In this document: positions 1-9,654 of the stretch, in pieces | How the letters are laid out: every line of letters begins with the position of its first letter | How positions within the stretch are numbered: the stretch's first letter is position 1 | From: Burkholderiaceae bacterium | GTDB lineage: Bacteria; Pseudomonadota; Gammaproteobacteria; Burkholderiales; Burkholderiaceae | Reading direction: 5' to 3' | Assembly (NCBI GenBank): GCA_947472645.1 | Contig: CANJBQ010000003.1 | Coordinates: forward strand, 1-64,000 | Length of the DNA: 64,000 nucleotides | Notes under the pieces: model-generated | The model's database searches: none | What the model saw: only the letters and a program-made list of their open reading frames with translations | What the model was told of the DNA's origin: nothing | Translations under genes and position numbers: made by a program

Positions 1-1
1 T

Positions 2-1018
2 GAGGAAAGAAAATTAGATCCAACTTGTTTTAATGAGTCGTACCTCATGCATACATCGACTAGTCCTCAATACGCCATCATTGCCTCTTGTGACGTTGCT
101 GCTGCCATGATGGAGCCTCCTGGAGGGACTTCTTTAGTCGAAGAGTCAATTGCCGAGGCCATTGATTTTCGACGTGCCATGCTCAAAGTTGATGAAGAGT
201 ATGGGCATGATTGGTGGTTTAAGGTTTGGGGGCCAGACCATATTGCTGAGTCTGGTATTGGTGAGCAAAATGACTGGGTCTTACACTCTAATGACACTTG
301 GCATAACTTCGGTAATTTAGCCGAAGGCTTCAATATGCTAGATCCTATTAAAGCGACTGTGGTTACTCCAGGAATCGATATCGACGGCAATTTTGGTGAA
401 GAAGGGATACCTGCTAGCATTGTCACCAAATACTTGGCAGAGCACGGTGTGATTGTTGAAAAGACCGGGTTATATTCGTTTTTTATTATGTTCACCATTG
501 GTATTACCAAGGGGCGTTGGAACACCTTAGTTGCTGAGCTTCAGCAGTTCAAAGATCACTACGATAAGAACATGCCGATTTGGCGAGTTTTACCTGAATT
601 TTCAGCTAAATTTCCACAATATGAGCGCATGGGTTTAAAAGATGTCGCAAATAAAATACATGCTTTTTATCGTGAGAATGATGTTGCTAAGATGACTACG
701 GAGATGTATTTATCCGACATGATTCCTGCGATGCCACCTTCTGAGGCTTTTGCAAAGATGGCTCATCGGGATATTGAACGGGTCAATATTGATGAGTTAG
801 AGAATCGTATAACGGCTATGTTAGTAACGCCATATCCACCAGGTATCCCTTTACTCATTCCAGGTGAGCGTTTCAATCAACGGATTGTTGACTATCTCAA
901 GTTTGCTAGAGAGTTTAATGAAAAGTTCCCCGGGTTCGAAACTGATATTCATGGACTTGTTAAGGAAGAGATTAACGGTCGCAAGGTTTACTCAGTGGAT
1001 TGCGTTAGAAACAGCTAA
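2..1018 (+). CDS. Orn/Lys/Arg decarboxylase, C-terminal part (5' end outside window)
   Basis: The reading frame is open from base 2, so this is the 3' portion of a longer gene; the first in-window ATG at 47 is internal. The segment with HTSTSPQY, then SCDVAAAMM, matches the region just after the PLP-binding lysine in fold-I biodegradative arginine/lysine/ornithine decarboxylases. The rest is the large C-terminal domain, with PPGIPLLIPGE near its end. The PLP lysine itself lies upstream, outside the window. The family decarboxylates a basic amino acid to a polyamine precursor such as agmatine or cadaverine; substrate cannot be assigned from this part, although arginine is favoured by neighbouring argH. 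It converges on argH with a 5-bp gap. Confidence 0.9.
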   Translation, partial: EERKLDPTCFNESYLMHTSTSPQYAIIASCDVAAAMMEPPGGTSLVEESIAEAIDFRRAMLKVDEEYGHDWWFKVWGPDHIAESGIGEQNDWVLHSNDTWHNFGNLAEGFNMLDPIKATVVTPGIDIDGNFGEEGIPASIVTKYLAEHGVIVEKTGLYSFFIMFTIGITKGRWNTLVAELQQFKDHYDKNMPIWRVLPEFSAKFPQYERMGLKDVANKIHAFYRENDVAKMTTEMYLSDMIPAMPPSEAFAKMAHRDIERVNIDELENRITAMLVTPYPPGIPLLIPGERFNQRIVDYLKFAREFNEKFPGFETDIHGLVKEEINGRKVYSVDCVRNS

Positions 1019-1023
1019 TATTT

Positions 1024-2442
1024 CTATTTGCTGATGCTGGCTTTGACTTTCGCAATTGCTGCGATGACTTGATTTGGAGCGGTTCCACCAACATGGTTGC
1101 GTGAGTTGACGGACCCTTCGAGGGTTAAACATTGAAAGACATCGTCACTAATCATTTCATCTGAAACATGGCAGGCTTTTCTGAGGTCATTGATGGATAA
1201 ATCAGCTAGATCCATTTTTTGCTGTGAACAATACTTCACAGCATTTGCCACCGCCTCATGCGCATCTCTAAAGGCCATCCCTTTTTTCACTAGGTAGTCA
1301 GCTAGATCGGTTGCTGTTGCGAAACCTCTGAGAGTAGCCTCACGAAGTTTAGACTCATTAAACGTAATATGGGGAACCATATCAGTAAAGATCCGTAAGG
1401 TATCAATGACAGTATCTGCCGAGTCAAAAAGCGGTTCTTTATCTTCTTGATTATCTTTGTTATAGGCTAAAGCTTGGCCTTTCATCAGGGTCAATAAACT
1501 CACTAAATTACCATTGACACGACCTGTTTTTCCTCTGGCTAGCTCAGGCACATCCGGATTTTTCTTTTGGGGCATGATGGAGCTGCCTGTACAGAAACGA
1601 TCCGGTAATTGAATAAAGCCAAATGCAGGGCTCATCCACAGAACCAGCTCTTCGGAGAAACGTGAGATATGGGTCATGATCAGACTTGCACTGGAGCAAA
1701 ACTCGATGGCAAAGTCGCGATCAGAAACTGCGTCTAAGGAGTTTTGACACACTCCGTCAAAGCCGAGCAGTTCAGCAACTCTCTCACGTTGGATGGGGTA
1801 GCTAGTGCCCGCTAGAGCAGCAGAGCCTAAAGGTAAATAATTGAGTCGTTTGCGGCAATCTTGTAATCGAGATACGTCTCTACCAAACATTTCAGCATAG
1901 GCCATTAAATGGTGGCCAACGGTGATGGGTTGGGCAACTTGAAGATGTGTCAAACCTGGCATGATCGTACTGACGTATTTTTCTGCAAGGTGACAAAATC
2001 CTAGCCGAAGCTCTTGTAATTGGGCGATGGTTTGATCAATGCTTAGTCTTAACCAAAGCCGAATATCTGTCGCTACCTGGTCATTTCTTGAACGTGCGGT
2101 ATGCAAGCGTTTACCTGCATCACCAATTAAATGCGTCAGTCGAGCTTCAATATTGAGATGAACATCCTCAAGCTCCAATTGCCAAGTAAAATGTCCTTGT
2201 AGAATTTCCTGATCGATTTGTTGCAAACCGGTCCGTATTTGAACAAAGTCTTCTGAGCTGATGATTTTTTGCTCACAGAGCATTTGGGCGTGAGCTAAAG
2301 AGCCTTGAATGTCAACCTGAGCTAAACGGTAATCAAAACCAATAGAAGCGGTGTAGCGTTGAACAAGTTCGGATACAGGCTCAGAAAAACGAGCTGACCA
2401 GGCTTTTGATTTATTATCAAGTGAATTATTGGATGATGACAT
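1024..2442 (-). CDS. argH: Argininosuccinate lyase
   Basis: Last step of arginine synthesis: splits argininosuccinate into arginine and fumarate; cytosolic homotetramer of the fumarase/aspartase superfamily. The signature [12 protein letters not shown] sits near residue 290, and the conserved TARSRNDQ segment lies in the first third. I chose the ATG at 2442 (MSSSNNS, then AWSARFSEP), which fits the usual betaproteobacterial N-terminus; an upstream in-frame start at 2505 would add residues that only mirror hemC coding. The gene is head-to-head with hemC and their start codons overlap by two bases, so its promoter must lie inside hemC. Length of 472 aa is normal. Confidence 0.95.
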   Translation of the reverse strand: MSSSNNSLDNKSKAWSARFSEPVSELVQRYTASIGFDYRLAQVDIQGSLAHAQMLCEQKIISSEDFVQIRTGLQQIDQEILQGHFTWQLELEDVHLNIEARLTHLIGDAGKRLHTARSRNDQVATDIRLWLRLSIDQTIAQLQELRLGFCHLAEKYVSTIMPGLTHLQVAQPITVGHHLMAYAEMFGRDVSRLQDCRKRLNYLPLGSAALAGTSYPIQRERVAELLGFDGVCQNSLDAVSDRDFAIEFCSSASLIMTHISRFSEELVLWMSPAFGFIQLPDRFCTGSSIMPQKKNPDVPELARGKTGRVNGNLVSLLTLMKGQALAYNKDNQEDKEPLFDSADTVIDTLRIFTDMVPHITFNESKLREATLRGFATATDLADYLVKKGMAFRDAHEAVANAVKYCSQQKMDLADLSINDLRKACHVSDEMISDDVFQCLTLEGSVNSRNHVGGTAPNQVIAAIAKVKASISK

Positions 2443-3397
2443 GAATACTAGTATATTGCCCCCAACGAAGTTAGTCATTGCTTCTCGTGAAAGTCGCCTT
2501 GCCATGTGGCAAGCAAAACACGTTCAAGCCCTTTTAAAGGGATTATATCCACAATGTGAAATATCAATTCTAGGAATGACTACGAGAGGCGATCAAATTT
2601 TGGATAAAAGTTTATCTAAAATTGGCGGAAAGGGTCTTTTCATTAAAGAGTTAGAGACTGCTTTACTTGAGGGAAGAGCAGATTTGGCGGTACATTCATT
2701 AAAGGATGTGCCGATGGAAATGCCTGATGGCTTTGAATTAACCGCCATTTTAGAGAGGGAGGATCCACGTGATGCCTTTGTTTCAAATCGGTATGACTCT
2801 CTACAGCAAATGCCTGCGGGTTCTCAGGTAGGTACTTCGAGCCTACGCAGAGAGTCACAAATTCGTAAAAAATTTCCACATTTAAATATTGTTCCGTTGA
2901 GGGGTAATTTAGACACAAGGTTAGCCAAACTGGATCGGGGCGAGTTTGATGCGATGATATTAGCCGTCGCCGGATTAACGCGTTTGGAGTTAAGTTCCCG
3001 TATTAAGGCGAAGATTGCGCCTGAAGATTCTTTACCGGCAGCGGGACAAGGTGCGCTGGGTATTGAAATTTTAGCCCAAAAAACGGATGTAGCTAGTTGG
3101 TTAGCTCCGTTACGAGATGTCTTAGCTACGTTCCAAGTTACTGCAGAACGACAAGTATCAAGACGTTTAGGTGGGTCTTGTGAGATTCCGATTGCTGCTT
3201 ATGCGACTTGGGATAGTTATCAAACTCAACTACATTTAAAAGCTTTAGTCGCCAACACGGATGGTACTCATTTGATTGAAGCTAAGGCGAATGCTAAAGT
3301 GACTGATTTTTATCAAGCGATTGATTTAGGGGATCTTGTCGCTAATCAGTTGATTGCAGATGGCGCTCAGGCATTAATCGCTAATTTAGGAAAATAA
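2441..3397 (+). CDS. hemC: Porphobilinogen deaminase (hydroxymethylbilane synthase)
   Basis: Joins four porphobilinogens into hydroxymethylbilane in heme synthesis. The N-terminus shows the family segment [14 protein letters not shown], and [10 protein letters not shown] follows in the middle. The cysteine that carries the dipyrromethane cofactor is in [12 protein letters not shown] at about residue 247. The ATG at 2441 is preferred over an in-frame TTG at 2429; a GGATGATG stretch lies just before it. First gene of hemC-hemD-hemX-hemY, with hemD starting one base after its stop. Confidence 0.95.
   Translation: MNTSILPPTKLVIASRESRLAMWQAKHVQALLKGLYPQCEISILGMTTRGDQILDKSLSKIGGKGLFIKELETALLEGRADLAVHSLKDVPMEMPDGFELTAILEREDPRDAFVSNRYDSLQQMPAGSQVGTSSLRRESQIRKKFPHLNIVPLRGNLDTRLAKLDRGEFDAMILAVAGLTRLELSSRIKAKIAPEDSLPAAGQGALGIEILAQKTDVASWLAPLRDVLATFQVTAERQVSRRLGGSCEIPIAAYATWDSYQTQLHLKALVANTDGTHLIEAKANAKVTDFYQAIDLGDLVANQLIADGAQALIANLGK
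2450..2478 (-). promoter_or_regulatory. Putative argH promoter giving a leaderless transcript
   Basis: Read on the minus strand, ATGACT (2478-2473) is followed by a 17-bp spacer and TATACT (2455-2450), then seven bases to the argH ATG. A start site six to eight bases after the -10 would put the 5' end at or next to the start codon. No Shine-Dalgarno sequence sits at the usual distance. Motif match only. Confidence 0.4.
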
Positions 3398-3398
3398 A

Positions 3399-4229
3399 TT
3401 GTTGGTACCTGCCTACTCTCGAATCATTATTACGCGACCAAGAGAGCAAAATAAAAAGTTAAAGAACAAACTTTCAAAGGCATTCTTAGGCCATGGGATG
3501 GATATTCCAATTGATTCAATGCCACTTTTGGAAATTGTCCCCATCCTTGATAAACATCTAGCCAGTGAGCTCTGTACGGCGTTAAATTCTGCAGATTGGG
3601 TAACTTTTGTTAGTCCCAACGCTTATTTAAAAAGTGATGAGCTTTTCAAAGCTTTTGGATATCAGTGGCCTTGTGGACTCAGTATTGCTGTTGTCGGGGG
3701 CGGTAGTGAGCAAAGTATTATTGACTCAGGATTAGATTTTCAGCGAATTGTTAAGCCTCAAGATGCGGGGATGTGGGATTCGGAGGGTTTATGGTCTGAG
3801 TTACAAAAAGTTCAGCAGGATTGGAACGCTACTAGGGTTGTCATGGTGCATGGCGAGGGCGGACGTACTTTTTTATCTGACCATTTAAATAATGCCGGCG
3901 CCATCATTGATGAGTTTGCTGTTTATCAGCGGCAAGCCTTAGCGGTTAGTGATCCTTCATGGCAAGATCTTGTACGACAATATCAAATTGATCCTAAGAT
4001 GCGTACCTTATGGATGTTTAGCTCTTCTCAGGCAGCTGAATCTCTGCGCCGAGGGATGAAAGAGCTTCAATTGAGTCAAGATTTATTAAGTCAAGCGACA
4101 GCAATAGTTTCCCACGCAAGAATTCAGGACAAAGTAAATGAACTAGGCTTTGGTGAGGTTCAAATGATTCTTCCTGGGGATGATGAATTAATCAAAACAA
4201 TCATCGATATTGTAAAAAGGGGATTATGA
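3399..4229 (+). CDS. hemD: Uroporphyrinogen-III synthase
   Basis: Cyclises hydroxymethylbilane to uroporphyrinogen III. The 276-aa protein is weakly conserved, as is normal for HemD, but shows the family landmarks: IIITRPREQ at the N-terminus, VTFVSPNAY around residue 70, VVMVHGEGGRTFLSDHL in the middle and an SSSQAAESL segment in the second half. The start is a TTG at 3399, one base after the hemC stop; no ATG fits. Position between hemC and hemX supports the call. Confidence 0.9.
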   Translation: MLVPAYSRIIITRPREQNKKLKNKLSKAFLGHGMDIPIDSMPLLEIVPILDKHLASELCTALNSADWVTFVSPNAYLKSDELFKAFGYQWPCGLSIAVVGGGSEQSIIDSGLDFQRIVKPQDAGMWDSEGLWSELQKVQQDWNATRVVMVHGEGGRTFLSDHLNNAGAIIDEFAVYQRQALAVSDPSWQDLVRQYQIDPKMRTLWMFSSSQAAESLRRGMKELQLSQDLLSQATAIVSHARIQDKVNELGFGEVQMILPGDDELIKTIIDIVKRGL

Positions 4230-4273
4230 TGATGATCACCCTGTTTAACAAATGAAAGTATAGGCTTTTCAGC

Positions 4274-5059
4274 ATGGCAGAGCAAAATACCCCCCCATCA
4301 ACACCCACTGAAAACGCGCCAAAATCTCCTAGAAAAATTCTTTTATACCTAGCGATTTTGACGACATTGATAGTGTTGATCATATTGATGTTGGTCAAGA
4401 TGAATTCTTTATCCAAGAAATTATCTGAAGTTGAACAGATTTCTAAGAGTAATGACCATCAGTTAATTTACTTAAATCAAATATTAGGTAAATCACTAGA
4501 GGAATCTCCAGAAAATATTAGCTCTTCACCATTAGAAATCAAAGATTCTTTAGACGCTTTTGAGAAATTAACCATACTAGTGAGTAAGGTTGCTGATTTA
4601 CCTATCAAGCCGATTGATCAATCCCAGCCATCGCAAAAAATTTCAGAACCAAAAGTAAAGTCAAAAAATAATGTGAGTGTCAATGCAGAAATGCGTTGGT
4701 GGTCACAAATTGGGCAATTTGTATTCGATCCATTAAAAGAGTTTTTAACCAATTTAGTTAAAATTCAAGTTCTAGATTCTAGTGTGGATCATCTCGCAAT
4801 GACGGCTCAGTCACAAGCGCAATTGAGGGAAGAGTTAACGATACGTCTACTAACTTCTAGATCTTTATTATTAAATGGTTTAGTGCATCAAACGTCCGCA
4901 GAGGTTGTTGAAATTACAAAAATCGTACAAAAAAACTTTGCAATACAAGATAAAAAAACACAACTTTTTTTAGATAATCTTCAAATTATTACGAGTGATT
5001 TGGACCGTTTAAACAAAAAAATATCTCAAAAATCTTTATCTTTGAGTGAGAAGAAATAA
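4274..5059 (+). CDS. hemX: HemX-like membrane protein (uroporphyrinogen-III C-methyltransferase-like name)
   Basis: A short proline-rich cytoplasmic N-terminus is followed by one transmembrane helix (about residues 23-43, rich in I/L/V) and a long periplasmic helical region likely to form coiled coil. Residues from about 140 onward (WWSQIGQFVFDPLKEF) match the HemX family. Despite the historical database name, no methyltransferase motif is visible; the role in heme synthesis is unproven. Its TAA overlaps the ATG of hemY by one base, indicating coupling. Confidence 0.8.
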   Translation: MAEQNTPPSTPTENAPKSPRKILLYLAILTTLIVLIILMLVKMNSLSKKLSEVEQISKSNDHQLIYLNQILGKSLEESPENISSSPLEIKDSLDAFEKLTILVSKVADLPIKPIDQSQPSQKISEPKVKSKNNVSVNAEMRWWSQIGQFVFDPLKEFLTNLVKIQVLDSSVDHLAMTAQSQAQLREELTIRLLTSRSLLLNGLVHQTSAEVVEITKIVQKNFAIQDKKTQLFLDNLQIITSDLDRLNKKISQKSLSLSEKK

Positions 5060-6273
5060 TGCGCTTCATCATCTGGTTAGCCATTCTCGCTATCAGCGCT
5101 TTTATTGCCGCGTGGCTATTTGCTAATAATCATGGACATGTCACGATGTATTGGAATCAATACCGAATTGACTTAGCTATGAACTTATTTATGGCGTTGA
5201 GCCTTTTTGGATTCTTTGTTATTTTTCAATTTTATAAAATACTTTCGATGTTCATCGAGTTGCCACTTAGGGCAAAAAACTACCGCTTAAAACAAATTGA
5301 AATCAAAGCATTGCAAGAACTCAAAAATGCAACCGAGCACTTATTTGCGGGGCGTTATGCAAAGTCTTTGAAGTCTGCACAAATGACGATGAGCTTTAAA
5401 GACACATCACAGGTTGGTTATATGGTTGCAGCACAGGCTAGTCATCAATTAAAGCAATATGAGGAAAGAGATGACTATCTTTCAAAAATTATTCACCCAG
5501 ATAGTCAAACCACCAAATTCATCTTAACAGCGCAAATGTTACTTGATGAAAGAAAAGCTAGTGAGGCATTAGATACACTGAATCAATTGCAAAAAAGTGG
5601 CGCTCGTCAATTTTTAGTACAAGCATTAGCTATGAGAGCGCATCAAATTTTGCTGCAGTGGCCGCAGATGTTACGCATTGCTAATAGTCTGACAAAAAGA
5701 AATTACTTACCACCCGCCCTAGGCAAGGCTCGAGTTTTTGAGGCGCTCACCCAGTGGGTAGCTAGTGGCAGGATTAGTCGTGACGAATTACAAAAACAAT
5801 GGACTGAATTTGGCGAAGAACTATATCGAGATGCTTCATGGGTCAAACTATTTGCGCAAGGCTTTTTGATTGCTGGGGATAGCCCGATGTCAAAACAGAT
5901 CTTAGATCATGCTCTTGATAAGGCGCCCGAAGAAAATTTACTTATTCTATATCCACAGTGCTCGTCGCATCCACTATCGACTACCTCGAAGGTGTCATTA
6001 ATTCTAAAGCTTGAGGGGTGGCTCAAAAAAGAGCCGGCGCACCCTTCCTTACATTTAGCTCTTGGAGAGGTATGTCAGCAAGAGCAGTTATGGGGTAAGG
6101 CTTTATATAGCCTGCAACAGGTTTTAGACTCAACAAGAAGTTCTAAAAAAATGCTCTTGATAGCACATATGGGAATGATGCGTATTTATGAAACTCTTGA
6201 AGATAGTGAAAGAAACGCATTGCATCAAAAAGAGGCTTTGCGTTTATTTCCTAAACTTTATAAGATGGATTAA
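5059..6273 (+). CDS. hemY: Heme biosynthesis-associated TPR protein HemY
   Basis: Two N-terminal membrane helices (about residues 3-22 and 39-60, separated by the typical NHGHVTMYW segment) are followed by a large soluble region of TPR-type helices. This is the proteobacterial HemY_N family, unrelated to the Bacillus protoporphyrinogen oxidase of the same name; it is thought to help organise heme-pathway enzymes at the membrane. It is the last gene of the hem operon. Its stop overlaps the rhlE stop on the other strand by four bases, with no terminator hairpin between. Confidence 0.85.
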   Translation: MRFIIWLAILAISAFIAAWLFANNHGHVTMYWNQYRIDLAMNLFMALSLFGFFVIFQFYKILSMFIELPLRAKNYRLKQIEIKALQELKNATEHLFAGRYAKSLKSAQMTMSFKDTSQVGYMVAAQASHQLKQYEERDDYLSKIIHPDSQTTKFILTAQMLLDERKASEALDTLNQLQKSGARQFLVQALAMRAHQILLQWPQMLRIANSLTKRNYLPPALGKARVFEALTQWVASGRISRDELQKQWTEFGEELYRDASWVKLFAQGFLIAGDSPMSKQILDHALDKAPEENLLILYPQCSSHPLSTTSKVSLILKLEGWLKKEPAHPSLHLALGEVCQQEQLWGKALYSLQQVLDSTRSSKKMLLIAHMGMMRIYETLEDSERNALHQKEALRLFPKLYKMD

Positions 6274-7940
6274 CGTGGGCGAAAGCCACTTGGTTTGCTA
6301 AACGGCTTACTAGATTTATCTCTCCCTGCAAAGCCTTCTCCTCTGGGTTTTGTAAATCGTTGTTCAGACGCATTTGCTTGAGGTTTTGGTGCTCTTGCTG
6401 GAAAATCCCCAAATGGTTTAGATGGACTTTTTGAGAAACTTTCGGTTTTTGGCCCGGGTTTACGGGCTTCACTTCTTTGCCCTTTTCCGTACTTACTATC
6501 CCTTGGTTCGCTATTTACCGGCCTTGAATCGCGATCACTACTTGCGGGTCTTGAATCGCGGTCATTACTTACCGGCCTTGACTCACGGTCACTACTTGCA
6601 GGTCTTGGCGCGTGCTCACTTCTAGCAGGCCTTGAATCACGGTCATTACGTGATGAAAAACTATTGGAACTATTTGAGCGACTCGGCGCACGACCACGTC
6701 CACCGCCTCCACCACCACCTCGGTCAGAACGACCACTACCTGACCGCGCACCTGGGCGCGAACCACTACCGGATTCCGGTTTTTTCTGTGGTTCAAGTCC
6801 TGGAATAACTGAAGGAGTTAGTGTGTTTTGAGTAAAACGTTCGATGCCGCGGATTTTGACCCGCTCGCTATGTAGAGCAATGGTAATTGCAATACCAGAT
6901 CTTCCGGCACGGCCAGTTCGGCCAATACGGTGGGTATAGTCTTCAGGCTTCATTGGCAATCCAAAATTGATAACATGGCTGATGGTGGGTACATCAATAC
7001 CCCTTGCCGCGACATCGGTAGCTACTAAAATTTTGGTGAGGCCTTTGCGTAACGAATCAAGACGACGATTTCGAACAGCTTGTGGCATCGCGCCGTGCAA
7101 AGCACTTGCGGCAAAGCCATCAACTCGTAAATTATCAGCGATATCTTCACTTTCAATTTGAGTGCTAGCAAAGACAACAGCTTGAACTAATGCAGGATCG
7201 GATAACCAATGACGTAAAATTTTATGTTTATGGGACATGCTATCAGCCCAGTGCATTGTTTGAGTAATGTTGGTGTGTACATCACCAGCATGGGCTAGTT
7301 CGATTCGAGTCGGATCATTAACGAGTTCACTAGCGAGTTCCATGATACGTGGCGCAAATGTTGCGGAGAACATCATTGTTTGAGCGAGATTTTCGCAGCG
7401 ACGATGAATGTTTTCTAAGTCTTCAGCAAATCCCAAATCCAGCATACGGTCCGCTTCATCTACTACTAAGTGTTGAACTTTATCTAAACGAATAGCGCGG
7501 CTGTCATTAAGGTCTAAAAGTCTACCGGGTGTAGCAACAACTAATTGTGCGCCTTTGAGGGATGCAATTTGCTTGCCATAGGGCATGCCGCCCATGATGG
7601 TGGCAATTCGAATACCCCTTGCAAATTTAACTAGCTCAATGGCATCGGCAGCAACTTGTTGGGCTAATTCACGAGTGGGGCAAAGAATCAGTATTTGTGG
7701 TTCAGCTCGTCCAGGGACGGGTTTGCCGTTAGGATTAGCGTTGAGAATTTGATTAATTAATGGAATCAAAAAGGCTGCGGTTTTACCACTTCCTGTTTGG
7801 CTACTTACCATCAGGTCACCACCAAGGATGGCGGCAGGAATCACTTCTTCTTGAACTGGTGTAGCGTGTTCAAAGCCGAGTGCGTTAGTCGCCTCAACAA
7901 TAGAAGGGTGAAGATTTAATTCTTTAAATGAAATAGGCAT
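6270..7940 (-). CDS. rhlE: DEAD-box RNA helicase, RhlE-like, with a repetitive basic tail
   Basis: ATP-dependent RNA unwinding in ribosome assembly and RNA turnover. Visible motifs: Q motif near the N-terminus, Walker A in SSQTGSGKTAAF (about residue 48), DEAD in VVDEADRMLDLGF (about 163), SAT in MMFSATFAP, and HRIGRTGRAGR (about 338). After about residue 385 the protein is a low-complexity Gly/Arg/Ser/Asp tail containing a tandem 9-aa repeat. The ATG at 7940 is chosen because AGGGG lies 10 bases upstream; a TTG at 7970 is the longer alternative. It follows a leader of roughly 215 nt. RhlE versus another DEAD-box paralogue is family-level inference. Confidence 0.88.
   Translation of the reverse strand: MPISFKELNLHPSIVEATNALGFEHATPVQEEVIPAAILGGDLMVSSQTGSGKTAAFLIPLINQILNANPNGKPVPGRAEPQILILCPTRELAQQVAADAIELVKFARGIRIATIMGGMPYGKQIASLKGAQLVVATPGRLLDLNDSRAIRLDKVQHLVVDEADRMLDLGFAEDLENIHRRCENLAQTMMFSATFAPRIMELASELVNDPTRIELAHAGDVHTNITQTMHWADSMSHKHKILRHWLSDPALVQAVVFASTQIESEDIADNLRVDGFAASALHGAMPQAVRNRRLDSLRKGLTKILVATDVAARGIDVPTISHVINFGLPMKPEDYTHRIGRTGRAGRSGIAITIALHSERVKIRGIERFTQNTLTPSVIPGLEPQKKPESGSGSRPGARSGSGRSDRGGGGGGGRGRAPSRSNSSNSFSSRNDRDSRPARSEHAPRPASSDRESRPVSNDRDSRPASSDRDSRPVNSEPRDSKYGKGQRSEARKPGPKTESFSKSPSKPFGDFPARAPKPQANASEQRFTKPRGEGFAGRDKSSKPFSKPSGFRPR
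6520..6654 (-). repeat. 27-bp tandem repeat inside the rhlE tail
   Basis: Five degenerate units begin at 6520, 6547, 6574, 6601 and 6628, an exact 27-bp period, each starting GGYCTTG on the plus strand. They encode nine-residue units of the form SSDRDSRPA/V. In-frame repeats of this kind can expand or contract without disrupting the gene. Confidence 0.85.
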
Positions 7941-8104
7941 ATCTATATACCCCTGTAAGGGTATCTCCAAAGTTGGTACCCAAAATTAGGTACAGGTCGT
8001 CAAAAGGCATCGACCATCAACATGAGGAGTAGGCGCTTTCCAAAATTGCAGGGAAAAAATCTATAAGATCTAGATGCGGCTACGTCTTAAAGACTTACAG
8101 ACAT

Positions 8105-8116
8105 ACCTAATTAGGT
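8105..8116. promoter_or_regulatory. Perfect 12-bp palindrome in the rhlE leader
   Basis: ACCTAATTAGGT is a perfect palindrome. A near copy, CCTAATTAG, occurs at 8191-8199 touching the predicted -35 element of rhlE, about 86 bp away. Paired sites flanking a promoter resemble operator sites for a dimeric regulator, but AT-rich palindromes of this size can occur by chance. Confidence 0.3.
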
Positions 8117-8162
8117 TATTTGTGTCAGCAGTGCTGGGGACGATGAAATTACTACAAAGCGG

Positions 8163-8192
8163 ACTATAGCACGAAAATATCAGGGTTGTCCC
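8163..8192 (-). promoter_or_regulatory. Putative rhlE promoter
   Basis: On the minus strand GGGACA (8192-8187) is followed by an 18-bp spacer and TATAGT (8168-8163). A start near 8155 would give rhlE a 5' leader of about 215 nt across the otherwise gene-free stretch 7941-8218. Confidence 0.4.
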
Positions 8193-8218
8193 TAATTAGT
8201 TGTATTAAAGTCTAATAA

Positions 8219-9619
8219 TTAGACTTTTCCGAGAGTTTTCATCAATTTCGCTATTTTTTTGCCATAGGGCGGATGAATCATTTTTGTTCCCGCTAAGGAC
8301 ATCATACCCAGCAAACCTTTGGTTTTAAAGATGGGTTTGTAATGGGTAAAGGTATCAAAACCATGTTTGCCATGATAAGAGCCCATACCACTTTGACCAA
8401 TCCCACCAAAAGGTAAAAAGTGATTGTTGTAATGTAACAGGGTGTCATTAATACAAACGCCACCAGCTTGAGTTTGTTCAAGAAGGTTGCGCAGTCTTTC
8501 TTCATTGGAGCCAAACCAATACATGGCTAAAGGGTTAGGTTTAGAACGAATAAATGCAATTGCTTCACTAAGATCACTATAAGCAATAATGGGCATGATA
8601 GGTCCAAAGATTTCTTCAGTCATCACTTTTGTAGTACTGATGGCATCGACCACTAAGCTTGGTACGACTAATTGATGAGTAACTTCCTCGTTACTCAGAG
8701 GAATAATGGCGGCACCTTTATTTTGCGCATCTTGCAGTAAATCTTGCCAGCGCTGGGCTTGCCTATCATCGATCGCATAAGTGCGTTGCGTATTATTTTC
8801 ATACATCGCAGCAAAGGCAGCTTTCATTTTTTCGATGAGTTCGTCCTTCATTTGATGAGGGACCAAAATATAGTCTGGGGCAATACAAGTTTGTCCGTTA
8901 TTAAAAAGTTTGCCATATAAAATTCTACTGACACAGTCTTTCAAAGAAGCCGACGAGTCAATGATCACAGGTGACTTACCTCCTAGCTCTAGTGTCAGAG
9001 GGGTTAAATTTTCTGCAGCGGCTTTTGCCACAGATTGGCCAACAGAAGTACTGCCAGTAAATAGTAGGTGATTAAAGGGTAATCCTGAAAAATGTTCTGC
9101 TGTTTGTGGACCCCCATTGATAACAATCATTTCTGTTGGGTGAAAATATTGTGCGACCAGGGTGGCAAGGTAGCCAGAAGTTCTGGGGGATCGCTCAGAG
9201 GGCTTGAGGATAACCCGATTACCTGCAGCTAAGGCTGAAATCGCTGGGATTAAAGCCAAACATAATGGGTAGTTCCATGGACTCATAATGCCGATAACAC
9301 CTTTTGGCTGTGGCAATAAAAAGCTTCGACTCGGTCGAAGATGGATGGGAGTCTTTACCTTAACAGGCTTCATCCATTGATTTAATTGACGAAGGGCAAA
9401 GGTGGCGGCTTGGCGAATGCCGATGATTTCTGCCAGTTGTGTTTCGACAGGTTGTCGGTAACCAAAATCGGCGTCAATAACTTTACACAAATTTTCTTCA
9501 TTTTCATTTAGCATAGACAAGATACGCTTGATTCTGCTCCGTCGAGTTTCTATATCTGGATGAGGTTCAAGCATAAAAGCCTGTTGCATTTGTTCGAAGT
9601 CGAAAAGTAATGGGTTCAT
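8219..9619 (-). CDS. Aldehyde dehydrogenase, coniferyl-aldehyde-dehydrogenase-like
   Basis: NAD(P)-dependent oxidation of an aldehyde to its acid. The catalytic glutamate is in LTLELGGKSP (about residue 211) and the catalytic cysteine in NNGQTCIAPDY (about 243); SPWNYPL and FTGSTSVG of the cofactor domain are intact. The NGQTCIAPDY form, the short N-terminus and the hydrophobic C-terminus resemble the coniferyl aldehyde/fatty aldehyde dehydrogenase subgroup; the natural substrate is unknown. The ATG at 9619 is preferred over a TTG at 9637, which would overlap the msrA region. Confidence 0.85.
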   Translation of the reverse strand: MNPLLFDFEQMQQAFMLEPHPDIETRRSRIKRILSMLNENEENLCKVIDADFGYRQPVETQLAEIIGIRQAATFALRQLNQWMKPVKVKTPIHLRPSRSFLLPQPKGVIGIMSPWNYPLCLALIPAISALAAGNRVILKPSERSPRTSGYLATLVAQYFHPTEMIVINGGPQTAEHFSGLPFNHLLFTGSTSVGQSVAKAAAENLTPLTLELGGKSPVIIDSSASLKDCVSRILYGKLFNNGQTCIAPDYILVPHQMKDELIEKMKAAFAAMYENNTQRTYAIDDRQAQRWQDLLQDAQNKGAAIIPLSNEEVTHQLVVPSLVVDAISTTKVMTEEIFGPIMPIIAYSDLSEAIAFIRSKPNPLAMYWFGSNEERLRNLLEQTQAGGVCINDTLLHYNNHFLPFGGIGQSGMGSYHGKHGFDTFTHYKPIFKTKGLLGMMSLAGTKMIHPPYGKKIAKLMKTLGKV

Positions 9620-9654
9620 AGGCAAAGATATTAACAATGAAAAAGGATAAAATG

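Noticed and set aside
6422..6625. Plus-strand frame with repeated HYLRVLNRGHYLPAL-type peptide
   Set aside because: It is the antisense reading of the 27-bp repeats in the rhlE tail; it has no ribosome site and the minus-strand helicase reading is certain.
8207..8227. AAAGTCTAA/TTAGACTTT hairpin at the end of the aldehyde dehydrogenase gene
   Set aside because: Considered as a terminator, but no T-tract follows on the minus strand and the stem is very AT-rich.
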